The notes beneath the pieces are model-generated. The model searched no databases and had not been told where the DNA came from. It saw only the letters and a list, made by a program, of their open reading frames with translations. From Alphaproteobacteria bacterium (GTDB taxonomy: Bacteria; Pseudomonadota; Alphaproteobacteria; UBA828), in the NCBI GenBank assembly GCA_022820945.1, contig JAJEEP010000136.1, forward strand, positions 1 through 40,292: DNA of 40,292 nt, given 5' to 3'. The position numbers and the translations under genes were made by a program. Below are positions 7,856 to 17,600 of the stretch, in pieces (the stretch's first letter is position 1; each line of letters opens with the position of its first letter).

Positions 7856-10800
7856 CTAGGGCTTCATATTCATGACATAGTGCGGTCCTTCCTGCTGCAG
7901 TATGGCCCGTCTCTGGGCCAGCTCCATCTTTTGAGCGAGCGCTTCGGACCAGCGCTCGTCCTCGTCGTCCCGGAGTGCGCGCGCTCGCGCGAACGCCATG
8001 AGTTCGTGGAGCAAAAGGCTGAACTCCCGGCAGGGCTCGTCGTCCGAACGCGAGAGCTCGCGAAGCGTGCAGATGTCCTCCGCTTCTGTCTTCCCCGCCG
8101 TTCTGTCGATCACCTCCAGCTCGACCTGCACGACCGTCGGGCGGCCCAGGCGCGTGCTCTCCGGCGCAGCCGTTTCCGTTTCGACGACCTCGCTGCACCA
8201 CAACCGGTCGCCCTTGGTGGTATCCCGTGAGCAGGCGAGCGGATAGTCGATCGGGGGTTCCGGCCGCTGGCGCTCCAGTTCCGCCTGCCGGAGCCTCTCG
8301 TCGCTCCACTCCGCCCGAAGGACGCTGCAGCCCGCGAGCGTCAGCCAGGACATTCGTGTCACCGGCTCCTCCGGTATGCGGCCCGTCGCCGCCGCAACCC
8401 ACTCGAGCTCCACCACGTCGTCGGGGGCCCATCCACCCGCCCGTCCGGGCCGGCGCACCACCGCTTCGAGTCGCGGCCCGTCGTCCGATCGCTGCAGACT
8501 GATCCGCTCGCCCGCCAGCAGCGGCTCCAGCCCCCTCCAGGGTCTGGTGAATGCGTGTGAGGCGCCGGGGTCGCGGAGCCGGGCAAGCTCGGCCCCCACC
8601 ATGTCCGCGATCCAGTCCTGCTCCCGTTCGGGAATGGTCTTCCGCTCGCTTGCGTGCCGAAGTTCCCGCTCTATGCGCTCAAGCATCTCGGGGCGTCCTT
8701 GCCAGCGCTCCTGGGTCTCGTCTTCGTATCGCGCCCACCGGACGTCTTCCTCGAAGTCGCGGCTTCGTTCCTGCCATGCCGGCCATTCGGCAAGCAGCGA
8801 CAGCGGCACTGCCTCGCGCGCCGCGCGCTCCTCGAGATGGCGGTATTGTTCGTCCAGCTCTTTCGCCTCCCGGAACAGGCGCTGGAACGTCGTCCAATCG
8901 GCTGACAGCGCAGCATGGTCGTCGATCTCGGCCTGCAGCCAGCGCCGGGCCGCTTCGTCAAGGTCCTGTTCCTTCTCCAGGCGCTTCGCTCGGGCGATGG
9001 CCTTGTCGTACCCCTCGTCGTCGGCGGGCGATATGCCCTGCTCGAGCGCGCTTTGCTTCGCACCCTCGATCTGGGCCTTCACCGAGGCGAAGCGGTCGAG
9101 AAGATGGTGACTCTCCATCCGGTCCAGCGCGGCAGCCAGCTTTTCCCTGACGTCCGGTATCCGGTCGAGATGGGGACCGTAGGTATCTTGGTCCCTGTGG
9201 ATATTGCGTCCCGTCGTCAGCAGCTTCTCCGCGAAGTCGCTGAGGGACCGGTAGCCGGGCAGGCCGGTGACGAGGAAGTCCGGATCCTGCCCGATGCACT
9301 GCTCCGCCTCCTCCTGCATGTCCTTCCAGTACTGCGCATGTTGCTCGGCTCCTTCGAGGAAACCGTCGACGGTGGCGCGCTCCCTGCCGCGTTCGCGGTC
9401 GTAGTCCAGCACCCGCCGCGCCATCTCCCCGGCCTGGTCCGGCAAACCTTCCCGCTTGCCGAGCACGCGCGCCTCCTCGACGAGCTCCTCCCAGCCAGGC
9501 AGATAGAAGGCGATGACGTTCTCCGCCTTCGCCCGCTCCGCCATCGCCAGACGCTTCTGGAACACACCTGCCCAGGCCAGGTCGTGGTCGCCGAGGCGGT
9601 CGAGCCGATCGACGGCGGCTGCGATCTCCCCCGCTTCATCCTTCATCCGGTCGAGATGGGGCTGCCATGTATCATGGGGCAGCCATGCATCATGGGGTCG
9701 CCATGTATCCGGATCATCCTGCATGGCCCGCCAGCCCTCGCCCGCCTCTCCGCAGCGCGCCAGCCAGCCGGCATAGCCCGCCAGTTCGGTGGGCGGGGTG
9801 AACAGGGGCGGGCCAGCCGTGCGGGCGCGGTCCTCCAGCGTCGTGCGCTCGTCCAGAAGCCCGGCCGCCACGCCATGAAGCGCGACGATTGCCGCCTTCC
9901 GTTCTTCGCAGACCTCTGCATGGTCGAGGACCTCCCTGGCCGACGCCAGCGCCCATGCCGGCAGGGGGGACAGCCCGGCAAGTGTCGTGGCCCGTCCGAC
10001 GAGAGCGTCATGGCCATCGGCGTAGAACGCAATCGTGTCGTCCGCTGCGGCCCGCGCCTCTACCTCGCGGCGCAGCGTGTCGAATTCGAGAACCGCGTCG
10101 TCGACCGCCAGGAGGTCGGCGAGTTCCCCGAGGCGCCGGGAGATCGTGCCGCCGGCCTCGCCCGCGCGCTCGCCGAGCACCGTGAGCAGGGCCTCGCCGT
10201 TCGCCGCGAGCCGCCCCGACATCTCCCGCCAGTCCGGGTAGTCTTCCAGCCCGGCAACCGGGCACGTTGCGGACTCGGCGGACTCGTCCAGCCCGCGCCT
10301 CCTTGCGTCATGCCCATCGAGCAGCCCGAGAAACTCCACCGCCGCCCTGTCCCCCTCCCGGCAAGCGCGGTCATAGGCCAGCAGCCCGTCCACGACCTCC
10401 CGCGTCAGGGCCGGCAGGTCCGGATTCCCGGCGAGCTCCTGCGCGCGTCCGATCAGCGCCCCGTAGCCCTCCACCAGGAACAACACCGTAGCCTCGCGCC
10501 GCGCCCGCCGTTCAAGGGCCTCCCATTCGTCGCGCAGCGACCAGAACGGCTCCCCCTCCGCCAGCAGCCGGACGATCTCCTCCGGCTCGAGCTCGATCGG
10601 CGCGTCGACCGCCTCAAGCGCCGTCGGCCGCTCCCCGGTGTTGTCGGCCAGAACCTTCACCAGCTCCTCGGCGTTGTCGGTGAGCACCACCGCCCGGTCC
10701 CGCGCCCGGCTGATCTCGACGTAGAAGGTCGACTGGTCGGCGAGCGCGCCGTGGCTCGAATCCAGCACCGCGATCACCCCGTCCGCCGTGCTCCCCTGCG

Positions 10801-13324
10801 CGCCGTGCACCGTCGAACTCCAGGCGTGGTCGATATGCCGCAGCTGAGGATCGTCCACCCGCAGCGACAGCCCCCGCCCGTCATCCAACCGGAACCGCAC
10901 CCGGCCCTTGTCGATCCCCTCCACCTCGGCCCGCTCGCCGTTGACGAGCGACCGCTTCCTGTCGTTCCGGGTCCAGCGGACCCGGTCGCCCGCGCGGATC
11001 TCCATGGGACGGGTTTCGTAGACGTCGAGCTGGTATCGGACCGAACCCGCCGGGCGGATCCAGCGCGGCTTGCCGTCGGGATGCAGCAGCATCACCCGGT
11101 CGTAGTCGATCCCGGTCACCGTCAGGATCTCGTCCTTCTTCAGCCGGTAGTTCATCAGGTCGTGGTGGAACACCACCAGGTCCCCTTCCCGGTAGTTGCG
11201 CACATCGCCCTTCTCGGTCCGGGTCAAGCCCAGGCTGACCAGGCGCTCGATCCCGAGCGCCTTCCCCCGGAGCACCCCCTCGCTCGCCAGCGCTTCCCGG
11301 ACGGTCCGGTTGATCTCTTCCCTCAGCGCATGGGTGGGCGCGACCAGGAGGGTGTTGTCGCGGGTGGCGGTGTCGAGCGCCAGCCAGGCCTGCGCCGCCT
11401 TCTGGCCGAGCTCTTCGTGCGCCACCTCGTGCACGCTGCTGCCGAGCAGCTCCACCGCCTCGCCGGGATCGCCCGCCAGGACCGCCTGCACCGCCGCCCG
11501 CAGCTCCGGGTTCCGCTGGCGCAGGATGTCGTCCATCGTGGCCGTCGTCATCCCCGCCCGCTGCAATAGCCGGAACGGCTGGCCCGCTTCCACCGCGCGG
11601 AGCTGGCTGCTGTCGCCCACCAGCACCATGCGGGAAACGTCGAGCTCGTCCGCCGCACGCAGGAGCGAGCGCATCTGGTCGGTCGACACCATCGAGGCCT
11701 CGTCCAGCACCAGCACCGCGCCGCCGAAGGTCTTCCTCAACGCCTCCAGGGCCTGCCCGTTGCCGCCCGCCGCCCGGCGGCGCGCCAGGAGCCACTGCAG
11801 CGTGCGGGCGTGAATGCCGGTCTCGCGCCCCAGCACCGCGGCAGCGGCGGTCGAGGGCGCGAGGCCGATCACCGGCTTCTCGCCGGCAAGCGCCCGCACG
11901 TGGCGCAGCATCGTCGTCTTGCCGGTCCCGGCCCGGCCCTGCACGCCGACGACCCGGTCGCGCGCCAGCAGGATCGTGCGAACCGCCTCCTCCTGTCCCT
12001 CGGTGAGCCCGGCGCCGTCGAGACGCGCGGTCACGTCCTTCTCCCGGGCCAGCGCTGTGCCGGCGCCGATCCCGGCCTTCATCATGGCGATCGTGGACCG
12101 CTCCGCCTTCAGCGCCCGGTCGGTGACGAAGGCCCGGTCGGCGCGCCGCAGCTGGGCCTCGACCAGGTGGCCGTCGCGGACCAGCCAGGCGACCGCGTCC
12201 CGGATCTCCCCGAGCGAATGCCGGCCCGGCGAATGGCCGAGAGCAAGCGCCTCGAGATCGTGTTCGGAGAAGACCGATTGCCGTTCCTCCAGCTGGCGCA
12301 TGCAGCGGCGCACGATCGCCAGCGCCGACGGGCCCTCCGGCAGCGCGATCGCCTGCCCGGAGCGCGCCTCCGCGAGCGCCGTGTCGAGGCTCAATTCCTG
12401 CGCGCGGTCCCGCCATAGCTCCTGCAGTTGAGCCCGCACCGGCTCCGCCTTCCGCTTGCGCGTCGCCAGCGTCGCCGCCTGCATCGCCGCCGCGCCGCGG
12501 TCCCAGCCCTTCTCGTCCACATAGGCCAGTATCTCGTGCCTGCGCGTCGAGAACGCTTCCCGAAGCTCCCGGCCATAGCCCGCGAGCTCGAAGCTGGGCA
12601 GCCGGCCCACCATCGCCGGCAGGATCGAATAGCCCTTCTCCATCAGCTGCCGCGCCAGCCGGTCGCGGTAATACGCCCCGATCAGCCGCGCATTGCGGTG
12701 CAGAAGCGTCGGTTCCACGCTCTTCCACCGCCCGTCCTCGTCCCGGGTCATGTTGGCGATCACAGCGTGAGTGTGGAGCTGCGGATCGAGGTTGCGGCTC
12801 GCGATGTGGCGGAACAGCGCCGCCACCATCGAGGGCGCCTTCACCCGCGGCCGCCTGCCGGTGGCGGGGTCCCAGCCACGGGTCTCCAGCAGCGAACCCT
12901 CGATCCAGTCGAGCGTCTCGCGCACCGCCGCATTGTGGGCGCGAACGACCGCCCGGTCGCCGTGCGGATGCTCCTCCGTCGGCAGCAGCGCCGCCAGCGA
13001 CACCGACTTCGGCGCGGAGAACGTGATGTCGAAGCCCGGACGGTGCTCGTGCTGCCCGTCACGCAGGCGCCCGAGCCGAGTGCTCGTCCCGATCACATGG
13101 CCCTGTAGAAGCTTCTCGAAGGCGCCTGCCGCGACCGGCTTGCCGGGATGCAATCCCAGGGCAACCGCGCCCGTGCCATGCCAGGCGCTGGCGTTCCGGT
13201 GCTCGGCCCGCTTGGCGCGAAGGTCCGCCGCGTCCTCGCCCTTCCTCAAGTAGTAGCCACCGTCCTGGCGGAAATACTCCGAGGTGGCGGAGGAGGAGGT
13301 CAGGTTGCGGACCGTCGCGACCAT
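7856..13324 (-). CDS. MobF-family conjugative relaxase/helicase (TraI/TrwC-like)
   Basis: This 1822-aa protein would nick DNA at oriT, stay covalently attached to the 5' end and unwind the strand for transfer. The relaxase domain shows the candidate catalytic tyrosines Y17, Y24 and Y25 (EYFRQDGGYY) and the three-histidine metal site H173, H184, H186 (HIASRNLDPQLHTH). A RecD-like helicase follows, with Walker A GRAGTGKT at 463-470 and Walker B VLVLDEAS at 537-544, and further motifs TVHGAQGST and YVEISRARDR. The last 850-900 residues are unusually long for the family, rich in charged helices, and contain three degenerate repeats (see findings). No clear ribosome site precedes the ATG. Candidate relaxosome accessories lie at 1.2-2.4 kb. 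No mating-pair-formation genes are in the window. Confidence 0.93.
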   Translation of the reverse strand: MVATVRNLTSSSATSEYFRQDGGYYLRKGEDAADLRAKRAEHRNASAWHGTGAVALGLHPGKPVAAGAFEKLLQGHVIGTSTRLGRLRDGQHEHRPGFDITFSAPKSVSLAALLPTEEHPHGDRAVVRAHNAAVRETLDWIEGSLLETRGWDPATGRRPRVKAPSMVAALFRHIASRNLDPQLHTHAVIANMTRDEDGRWKSVEPTLLHRNARLIGAYYRDRLARQLMEKGYSILPAMVGRLPSFELAGYGRELREAFSTRRHEILAYVDEKGWDRGAAAMQAATLATRKRKAEPVRAQLQELWRDRAQELSLDTALAEARSGQAIALPEGPSALAIVRRCMRQLEERQSVFSEHDLEALALGHSPGRHSLGEIRDAVAWLVRDGHLVEAQLRRADRAFVTDRALKAERSTIAMMKAGIGAGTALAREKDVTARLDGAGLTEGQEEAVRTILLARDRVVGVQGRAGTGKTTMLRHVRALAGEKPVIGLAPSTAAAAVLGRETGIHARTLQWLLARRRAAGGNGQALEALRKTFGGAVLVLDEASMVSTDQMRSLLRAADELDVSRMVLVGDSSQLRAVEAGQPFRLLQRAGMTTATMDDILRQRNPELRAAVQAVLAGDPGEAVELLGSSVHEVAHEELGQKAAQAWLALDTATRDNTLLVAPTHALREEINRTVREALASEGVLRGKALGIERLVSLGLTRTEKGDVRNYREGDLVVFHHDLMNYRLKKDEILTVTGIDYDRVMLLHPDGKPRWIRPAGSVRYQLDVYETRPMEIRAGDRVRWTRNDRKRSLVNGERAEVEGIDKGRVRFRLDDGRGLSLRVDDPQLRHIDHAWSSTVHGAQGSTADGVIAVLDSSHGALADQSTFYVEISRARDRAVVLTDNAEELVKVLADNTGERPTALEAVDAPIELEPEEIVRLLAEGEPFWSLRDEWEALERRARREATVLFLVEGYGALIGRAQELAGNPDLPALTREVVDGLLAYDRACREGDRAAVEFLGLLDGHDARRRGLDESAESATCPVAGLEDYPDWREMSGRLAANGEALLTVLGERAGEAGGTISRRLGELADLLAVDDAVLEFDTLRREVEARAAADDTIAFYADGHDALVGRATTLAGLSPLPAWALASAREVLDHAEVCEERKAAIVALHGVAAGLLDERTTLEDRARTAGPPLFTPPTELAGYAGWLARCGEAGEGWRAMQDDPDTWRPHDAWLPHDTWQPHLDRMKDEAGEIAAAVDRLDRLGDHDLAWAGVFQKRLAMAERAKAENVIAFYLPGWEELVEEARVLGKREGLPDQAGEMARRVLDYDRERGRERATVDGFLEGAEQHAQYWKDMQEEAEQCIGQDPDFLVTGLPGYRSLSDFAEKLLTTGRNIHRDQDTYGPHLDRIPDVREKLAAALDRMESHHLLDRFASVKAQIEGAKQSALEQGISPADDEGYDKAIARAKRLEKEQDLDEAARRWLQAEIDDHAALSADWTTFQRLFREAKELDEQYRHLEERAAREAVPLSLLAEWPAWQERSRDFEEDVRWARYEDETQERWQGRPEMLERIERELRHASERKTIPEREQDWIADMVGAELARLRDPGASHAFTRPWRGLEPLLAGERISLQRSDDGPRLEAVVRRPGRAGGWAPDDVVELEWVAAATGRIPEEPVTRMSWLTLAGCSVLRAEWSDERLRQAELERQRPEPPIDYPLACSRDTTKGDRLWCSEVVETETAAPESTRLGRPTVVQVELEVIDRTAGKTEAEDICTLRELSRSDDEPCREFSLLLHELMAFARARALRDDEDERWSEALAQKMELAQRRAILQQEGPHYVMNMKP
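9658..9710 (-). repeat. 18-bp tandem repeat inside the relaxase gene
   Basis: Two full and one nearly full copy of an 18-base unit (GGGGCTGCCATGTATCAT with variants) lie in the coding frame. On the minus strand they encode a six-residue unit, D-T/A-W-x-P-H, three times. The unit length is a multiple of three, so copy-number change would keep the frame. It sits in the C-terminal helical region, far from the catalytic domains. Confidence 0.8.
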
Positions 13325-13750
13325 GACGCACGATCATAGCGGCACGTAGAAAAAGTCGCGGTCAAATCGGACCCTGAATTGGGGCAGGCCCCTGGGCTCG
13401 GACGCGCTGCTTGAAATGATTTGACTGGTGCGCTGGACATAGGGCCAGGCGAGCGCCGAGCGGCCATTGGCCAGCATCGGCACAGGGATGTGCGGTGCAG
13501 GCGTTTCCGCCGCCAGCGTGTGCGCCACAGTTAGGTGATGAAGGGGCTTCGGCGCTTACCGCACAGACGTCAACCCAGCCGGCCGCTGTCGAGATGCTAG
13601 CATTCCTCCTTATCCCGCGCGTAGCGTAGCGACAGCAGCCTGCATTGCGGGCTCGAGCTCACCGACGCATAGTCGCGCAGCATTGAACGCGAATTCATGT
13701 GCGAGACGGAAGCTCTACGATCGGTATCTAAGGTGGCTGAATGAGGCGAG
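13325..13750. other. Intergenic stretch between relaxase start and Cas3 stump
   Basis: I see no gene here. The 64-codon minus-strand frame ending at 13334 has no recognisable domain and no ribosome site. The stretch should contain the relaxase promoter and the relic leader of the cas3 stump, but I could not identify a convincing promoter pair. Confidence 0.4.
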
Positions 13751-14185
13751 ATGCGTGAAGCGTGGGGCAAACTGAACGGCGAGAAGATTCATCCGCTCGC
13801 GCATCACCGCATGGATGTCGCGGCGGTCTTTGCGCGGATGATCGAATTGCCGGCCTTTCGCGACCGGTTGGAGAAGGCGGCGGGAACGCCGCTGAGCGAC
13901 GCGCAACGCCACCGGCTGTCCGCGTTGGTGTTCCTGCACGACATCGGGAAGCTGCATCCGGGATTTCAGGCCAAGGGCTGGCCAAACGGGGCATGGTCCG
14001 GGCCGGTGCGTGGCCACCTGAAGGAAAGCTGGACGTTCTTGACGCTCGCCTGCAAGTGGCCGGAGCATCCGTTCAATGGGACGATGCACCGGATAATGAC
14101 ATGGGGCGAGGCAGTCGCCCCTCTTCTCGCCGCGGCGATCGCGCACCACGACCGACCCGTGTCGCCGCCGACAGACCCGACGTAA
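13751..14185 (+). pseudogene. cas3: cas3 stump: N-terminal HD nuclease domain only
   Basis: The frame from ATG 13751 (GAGG upstream) matches the start of Type I CRISPR Cas3 proteins: WGKL near residue 5, HPLAHHRMDVAAVF, the metal-binding VFLHDIGKLHPGFQAK (HD pair), VRGHLKESW and AAAIAHHDRPVSPPTDPT. The reading ends after 144 codons at a TAA created where it meets an IS110 remnant at about 14183. An intact Cas3 is several hundred residues longer and carries a DEAD-box helicase, which is absent. No cas5-8, cas1, cas2 or repeat array is visible anywhere in the window. The HD domain reads intact, but without helicase and Cascade it cannot provide interference. Confidence 0.8.
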
Positions 14186-14430
14186 GACTTGACATACTGG
14201 GGTGGGATCAACCTCACCGTGTGGCCCAGATCGCCGATCTTCCGGCCCCAGTAATAAGCGCTTGCGCAGGCCTCTATCGCCACCTTGCAACTCGGCTGAG
14301 AAGCTAGATACTCCAGTACTCTCCCCCGGCTCGGCTTCTTGCGGAACACCAACGATCCGTCGGTTCGCGCGCCATGCAGTTGAAAGCTATTCTTCGCCAG
14401 ATCGATCCCGATCATGGTAGCTTGGTCCAT
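14181..14430 (-). pseudogene. IS110-family transposase remnant, N-terminal part
   Basis: From the ATG at 14430 the frame encodes the RuvC-like start of an IS110/IS1111 transposase: MIGIDLAKNSFQLHG, VAIEACASAYYWGRKI, RLIPPQYVKSYV. Homology stops at the junction with the cas3 stump (about 14181-14185), before the KNDAADAEAI-type motif that should follow. About 83 residues of roughly 340 remain. It is unrelated in detail to the intact IS110 copy at 23.6 kb. The arrangement suggests insertion into cas3 followed by deletion of the rest of both. Confidence 0.85.
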
Positions 14431-14448
14431 GGACACCTCTTTTCTCTC

Positions 14449-14470
14449 TTGGCGGTAACACCACCGCCAA
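14449..14470. repeat. Perfect hairpin upstream of the IS110 remnant
   Basis: TTGGCGGT and ACCGCCAA flank a six-base loop just upstream of the remnant's start codon. In IS110-family elements the non-coding end next to the transposase start carries structured sequence, including the guide (bridge) RNA, so this is likely a relic of that end. Confidence 0.5.
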
Positions 14471-14475
14471 CATGG

Positions 14476-14627
14476 CACATCGCGATGCCGTCGGGAGGAG
14501 CGTCCGCTCCATCGGTTACGTTAGGTAGGCTGGATGCGGAATGAAACACCGAGCCGTGGAACGTCGTCCCTGGCACCCGACTCGCAGCTAATGCTCGCGT
14601 AAGAATACTATCGTCACATCGCGATGC
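14476..14627. repeat. 13-bp direct repeat CACATCGCGATGC, two copies
   Basis: Identical 13-base words occur at 14476-14488 and 14615-14627, 126 bases apart, in the non-coding stretch between the IS110 remnant and the NTPase gene. They could be a trace of insertion or of recombination at the element's end. No gene is visible between 14431 and 14669. Confidence 0.45.
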
Positions 14628-14669
14628 AGACGAGGCTTTCTGCTTTGCTCCGGTGGTGATTGGGAAGAC

Positions 14670-17600
14670 TCAGTTCGTTAATGCCTTGATATCAATCTTC
14701 GGTCGCCACTGCAGCCGCTCGCTCTCCATTGCGCGCCTCCGTTGGCGGGACAGCGGGATGGTGCAGCTGCCATTCCACACCTGTAATATCGAAGCATCTG
14801 ACAATCTTACCTTCTTGTCATCACCAAAGACGTCATTAGGGAAATCACGGCTTTCGGCTATTGCGTCTGCGACCCACTCTTCACCGAGATACTCAGTATT
14901 GCACTTCTTGAGGTCTGCTGACTTCGGCAGGCGAATGCGTCTGTCCAAAAGGCAATTGAGTGCATCAATCACTGTCATTGGGCGCAGCGGTCTCGAGGAC
15001 AGAGCATAGGCTCCAGTGCCAACTCGTATCCATTCCAGATCGTCTTCCATAAATCGACCCAACAACTCTAGCACACGCACAATTGCTCCCACCGAGTGGC
15101 TAAAGGAGTTTGTAGGCAATTGCGGCAAAGCGGTGACGACTGTCGCAACCAGACGATTGCAGACATCTTTTGGCAACCTGCGTCTAGATAAGACCTCAAG
15201 TGTCACTGAAACTACCGGCTCGTCGTATACAGTTTTGATGCTGTTGGTCGTTTCAACTCGCTGCATCATCATATCTAGGAGATCTGTGCTGCGATGCCGC
15301 TCGCACCAATACGTATAGAACTCTCGTGCTGTGGAATTGGTCATTTCCTTGGAGGCAATGCACCAATCAGATAGGCGCATTCCTTCGCTCAGCGACCAAG
15401 TGAACGCTGCAGCTCTTCGAGCGCTCGTCCCACGGTCCGCGAATTGGACTTGGAAGTCCTGCGGACTAAAGAGTCGCGCAACTACCATCATATCTAGATC
15501 GCCGCTATCTCCAATGCCGGCCAGCGCGCAGCATTTCTGTTTCAACACGATATCTTTCCGGGCGAGTCGCGAGAGCGGATTGGAAAGTTGGGCTAGGTGC
15601 TTTAAGCCATGTAGACGGGAAAGCTGACCCGATCGAATCGCGCGTTCTATGCGGTTTCCTAGTTCGATGAGCCTCTGCTCAGTTTTTTGCATTGTGACAA
15701 TGTCCATTGCCAGCCAAGCAACTGCCTGCTCGGACAATATTGCGTCCAATACGGAAATCGACTCGGTGTCGCCGTTTGATACGGCGTTAACGATCTTTTC
15801 GAAAACCCCGAAATCGGACCCCATCCAGAGCATTTCAGATGCGTTACCATTTACGAGTGTTCTGGCCATCTCCGCGACAGTGCCATCATGCTGTTGAGCA
15901 CGCATTCGCATCACTGCGCATCCGTCTGCTACCAGCTGGTCGCGCCAAAATGCTTCGTTTCGACCCTTTCCGAATATACCAGCCTCCATACCCAGCTCGA
16001 GCAGCTCCTTTGCCACGGCCTCATCCCTAATGGCACGCCCTGTCCAATGGACTATCGAGGAAGGCCCCAAGGGTTCCTGTTCCCGATACTTGCTGTACCA
16101 AGCCAAATCCCCTAGCACGTCGACTAGATCGAACTCGCTGGGCGCGGGCAATAGATCGCGAACTTGCGCAGCAACTAGTTCGCCCTTCTCAAGAAGCGTT
16201 CGTATACGCTCTACGGCGGTGGATAGCTCATCGTAGGGCAATGCGCCGCTTCCGCGGATATGCGAGTTTATTGGCTCAACAATTCTCAGGATCGTAGAAC
16301 GGAGCAAGTCCACTGGGAACTGTCTCATAGTAGAATCTGGTGAGGCGGGAGGGGTTTCGAATTCCTTGATGATACGCAATGCGTACAGCGACATACCCCC
16401 AGTAGAGTGTGCAAATGGCGTATGCGAGATAAGCTCGTCGACACGATCTAGAGATGTCCCGTGCGAAAGATTGTTAGCAAGTATCTGCCGGGACTCGTCG
16501 TTTGTGAATGGTTCGAAAGAGTGCTCAACATGTGTTGTTACTGGTGCCTCCTGGACCTTGGCTCGTATCACCCGAACCATCCTGACACCATTTTCGTCAG
16601 GAGATACGGGTTCTCCTGGCATCGTCGTTGTCCATCCTCTGAGTTGTCGAAAATTGTCAAGATCATCGACGAAGGCAATAATCCGCTCGGGATAACTATC
16701 TACATACCGATTGACTACGTCTCTGCAAGAGCTAACCGTAATCTCATCGCGTGAGGTCCCTATTCCACGTGACAGTGCATCAGTGAGCATCTGTCTCAAA
16801 ACCACGCGTACGTCAATTGTTGCTTCTTCAGCGTAAGCTTCTTCGCCGAGGGAGATGTCGTCAGCACAAATTTCGACGACAATTCCGGTTCCTTGCTCTG
16901 CCAAGCGTTGCAATAAGCGCTTGGCAGTTTGTGTTTTCCCCGCTCCCGCAGGTCCATAAATTGTCAAACGTTTCCATGGGTCTTCCAGTAATGCTCGAAC
17001 CGCTGCGACGCGTTTCTCCAAAATTGCTTCAGGCAGGAGCATTTCGGACTTTGGTGCTTCCTGTCGCCAAACGCAGAACCCACGTTGTAGTTGGTCGTGG
17101 AACTGGTCTCTCAACGCCACATAGCGAGCGGCCGGATTGGGAGGTGTCTTAGCTGTGGGTGTGGTATCGAGTACAGGTTTGTCATAGGGTACCTTAAGGT
17201 CCTTTAACACGTCTATTGCCGCGGTGATTTCCAGCACAAACGCCATGGCTGGAAACGACCGACTTAGCTCACGATCCAAATCGTTAACCGCTTCCCCCAA
17301 TGTTACACCGTGCGACCAGATAGCGGTCTGGGCGTCAATCCAGAGATAAATTGTCGTGTCATCAGGAGATTGTGTGGAAAGATATAGCTGTGAGTGCTGA
17401 ACCTCGTCAGTATACCGTTTTATTTCTCTCATCACAGCAGCTGCCAGTCCCGTGCTATCGAGTGCGGATCGGTCACTTGTGATCTCCATGTAGAGTAGTT
17501 TGTTGTTCGTAGGTGTGCCTTCGGAGTCAACTTTCGCGGGACACAGCGTTGCGCTCAACTGGGAAGCCTGCCGAACGACAATCTGATATCCGCTTGGCCA

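Noticed and set aside
9658..9710. Short tandem repeats as a possible CRISPR array
   Set aside because: The units are contiguous with no spacers, are in frame with the relaxase and encode a regular peptide repeat. No other direct-repeat array was seen in the window.
8915..11569. Long plus-strand open frame of 884 codons opposite the relaxase
   Set aside because: It is antisense to the clearly coding relaxase, is rich in Arg, Pro, Leu and His without domains, and is a usual by-product of high GC in the third codon position.
10881..12728. Second minus-strand open frame of 615 codons inside the relaxase
   Set aside because: It is a +1 shadow of the relaxase helicase region, very rich in Gly, Ala and Arg, with no motif of its own.
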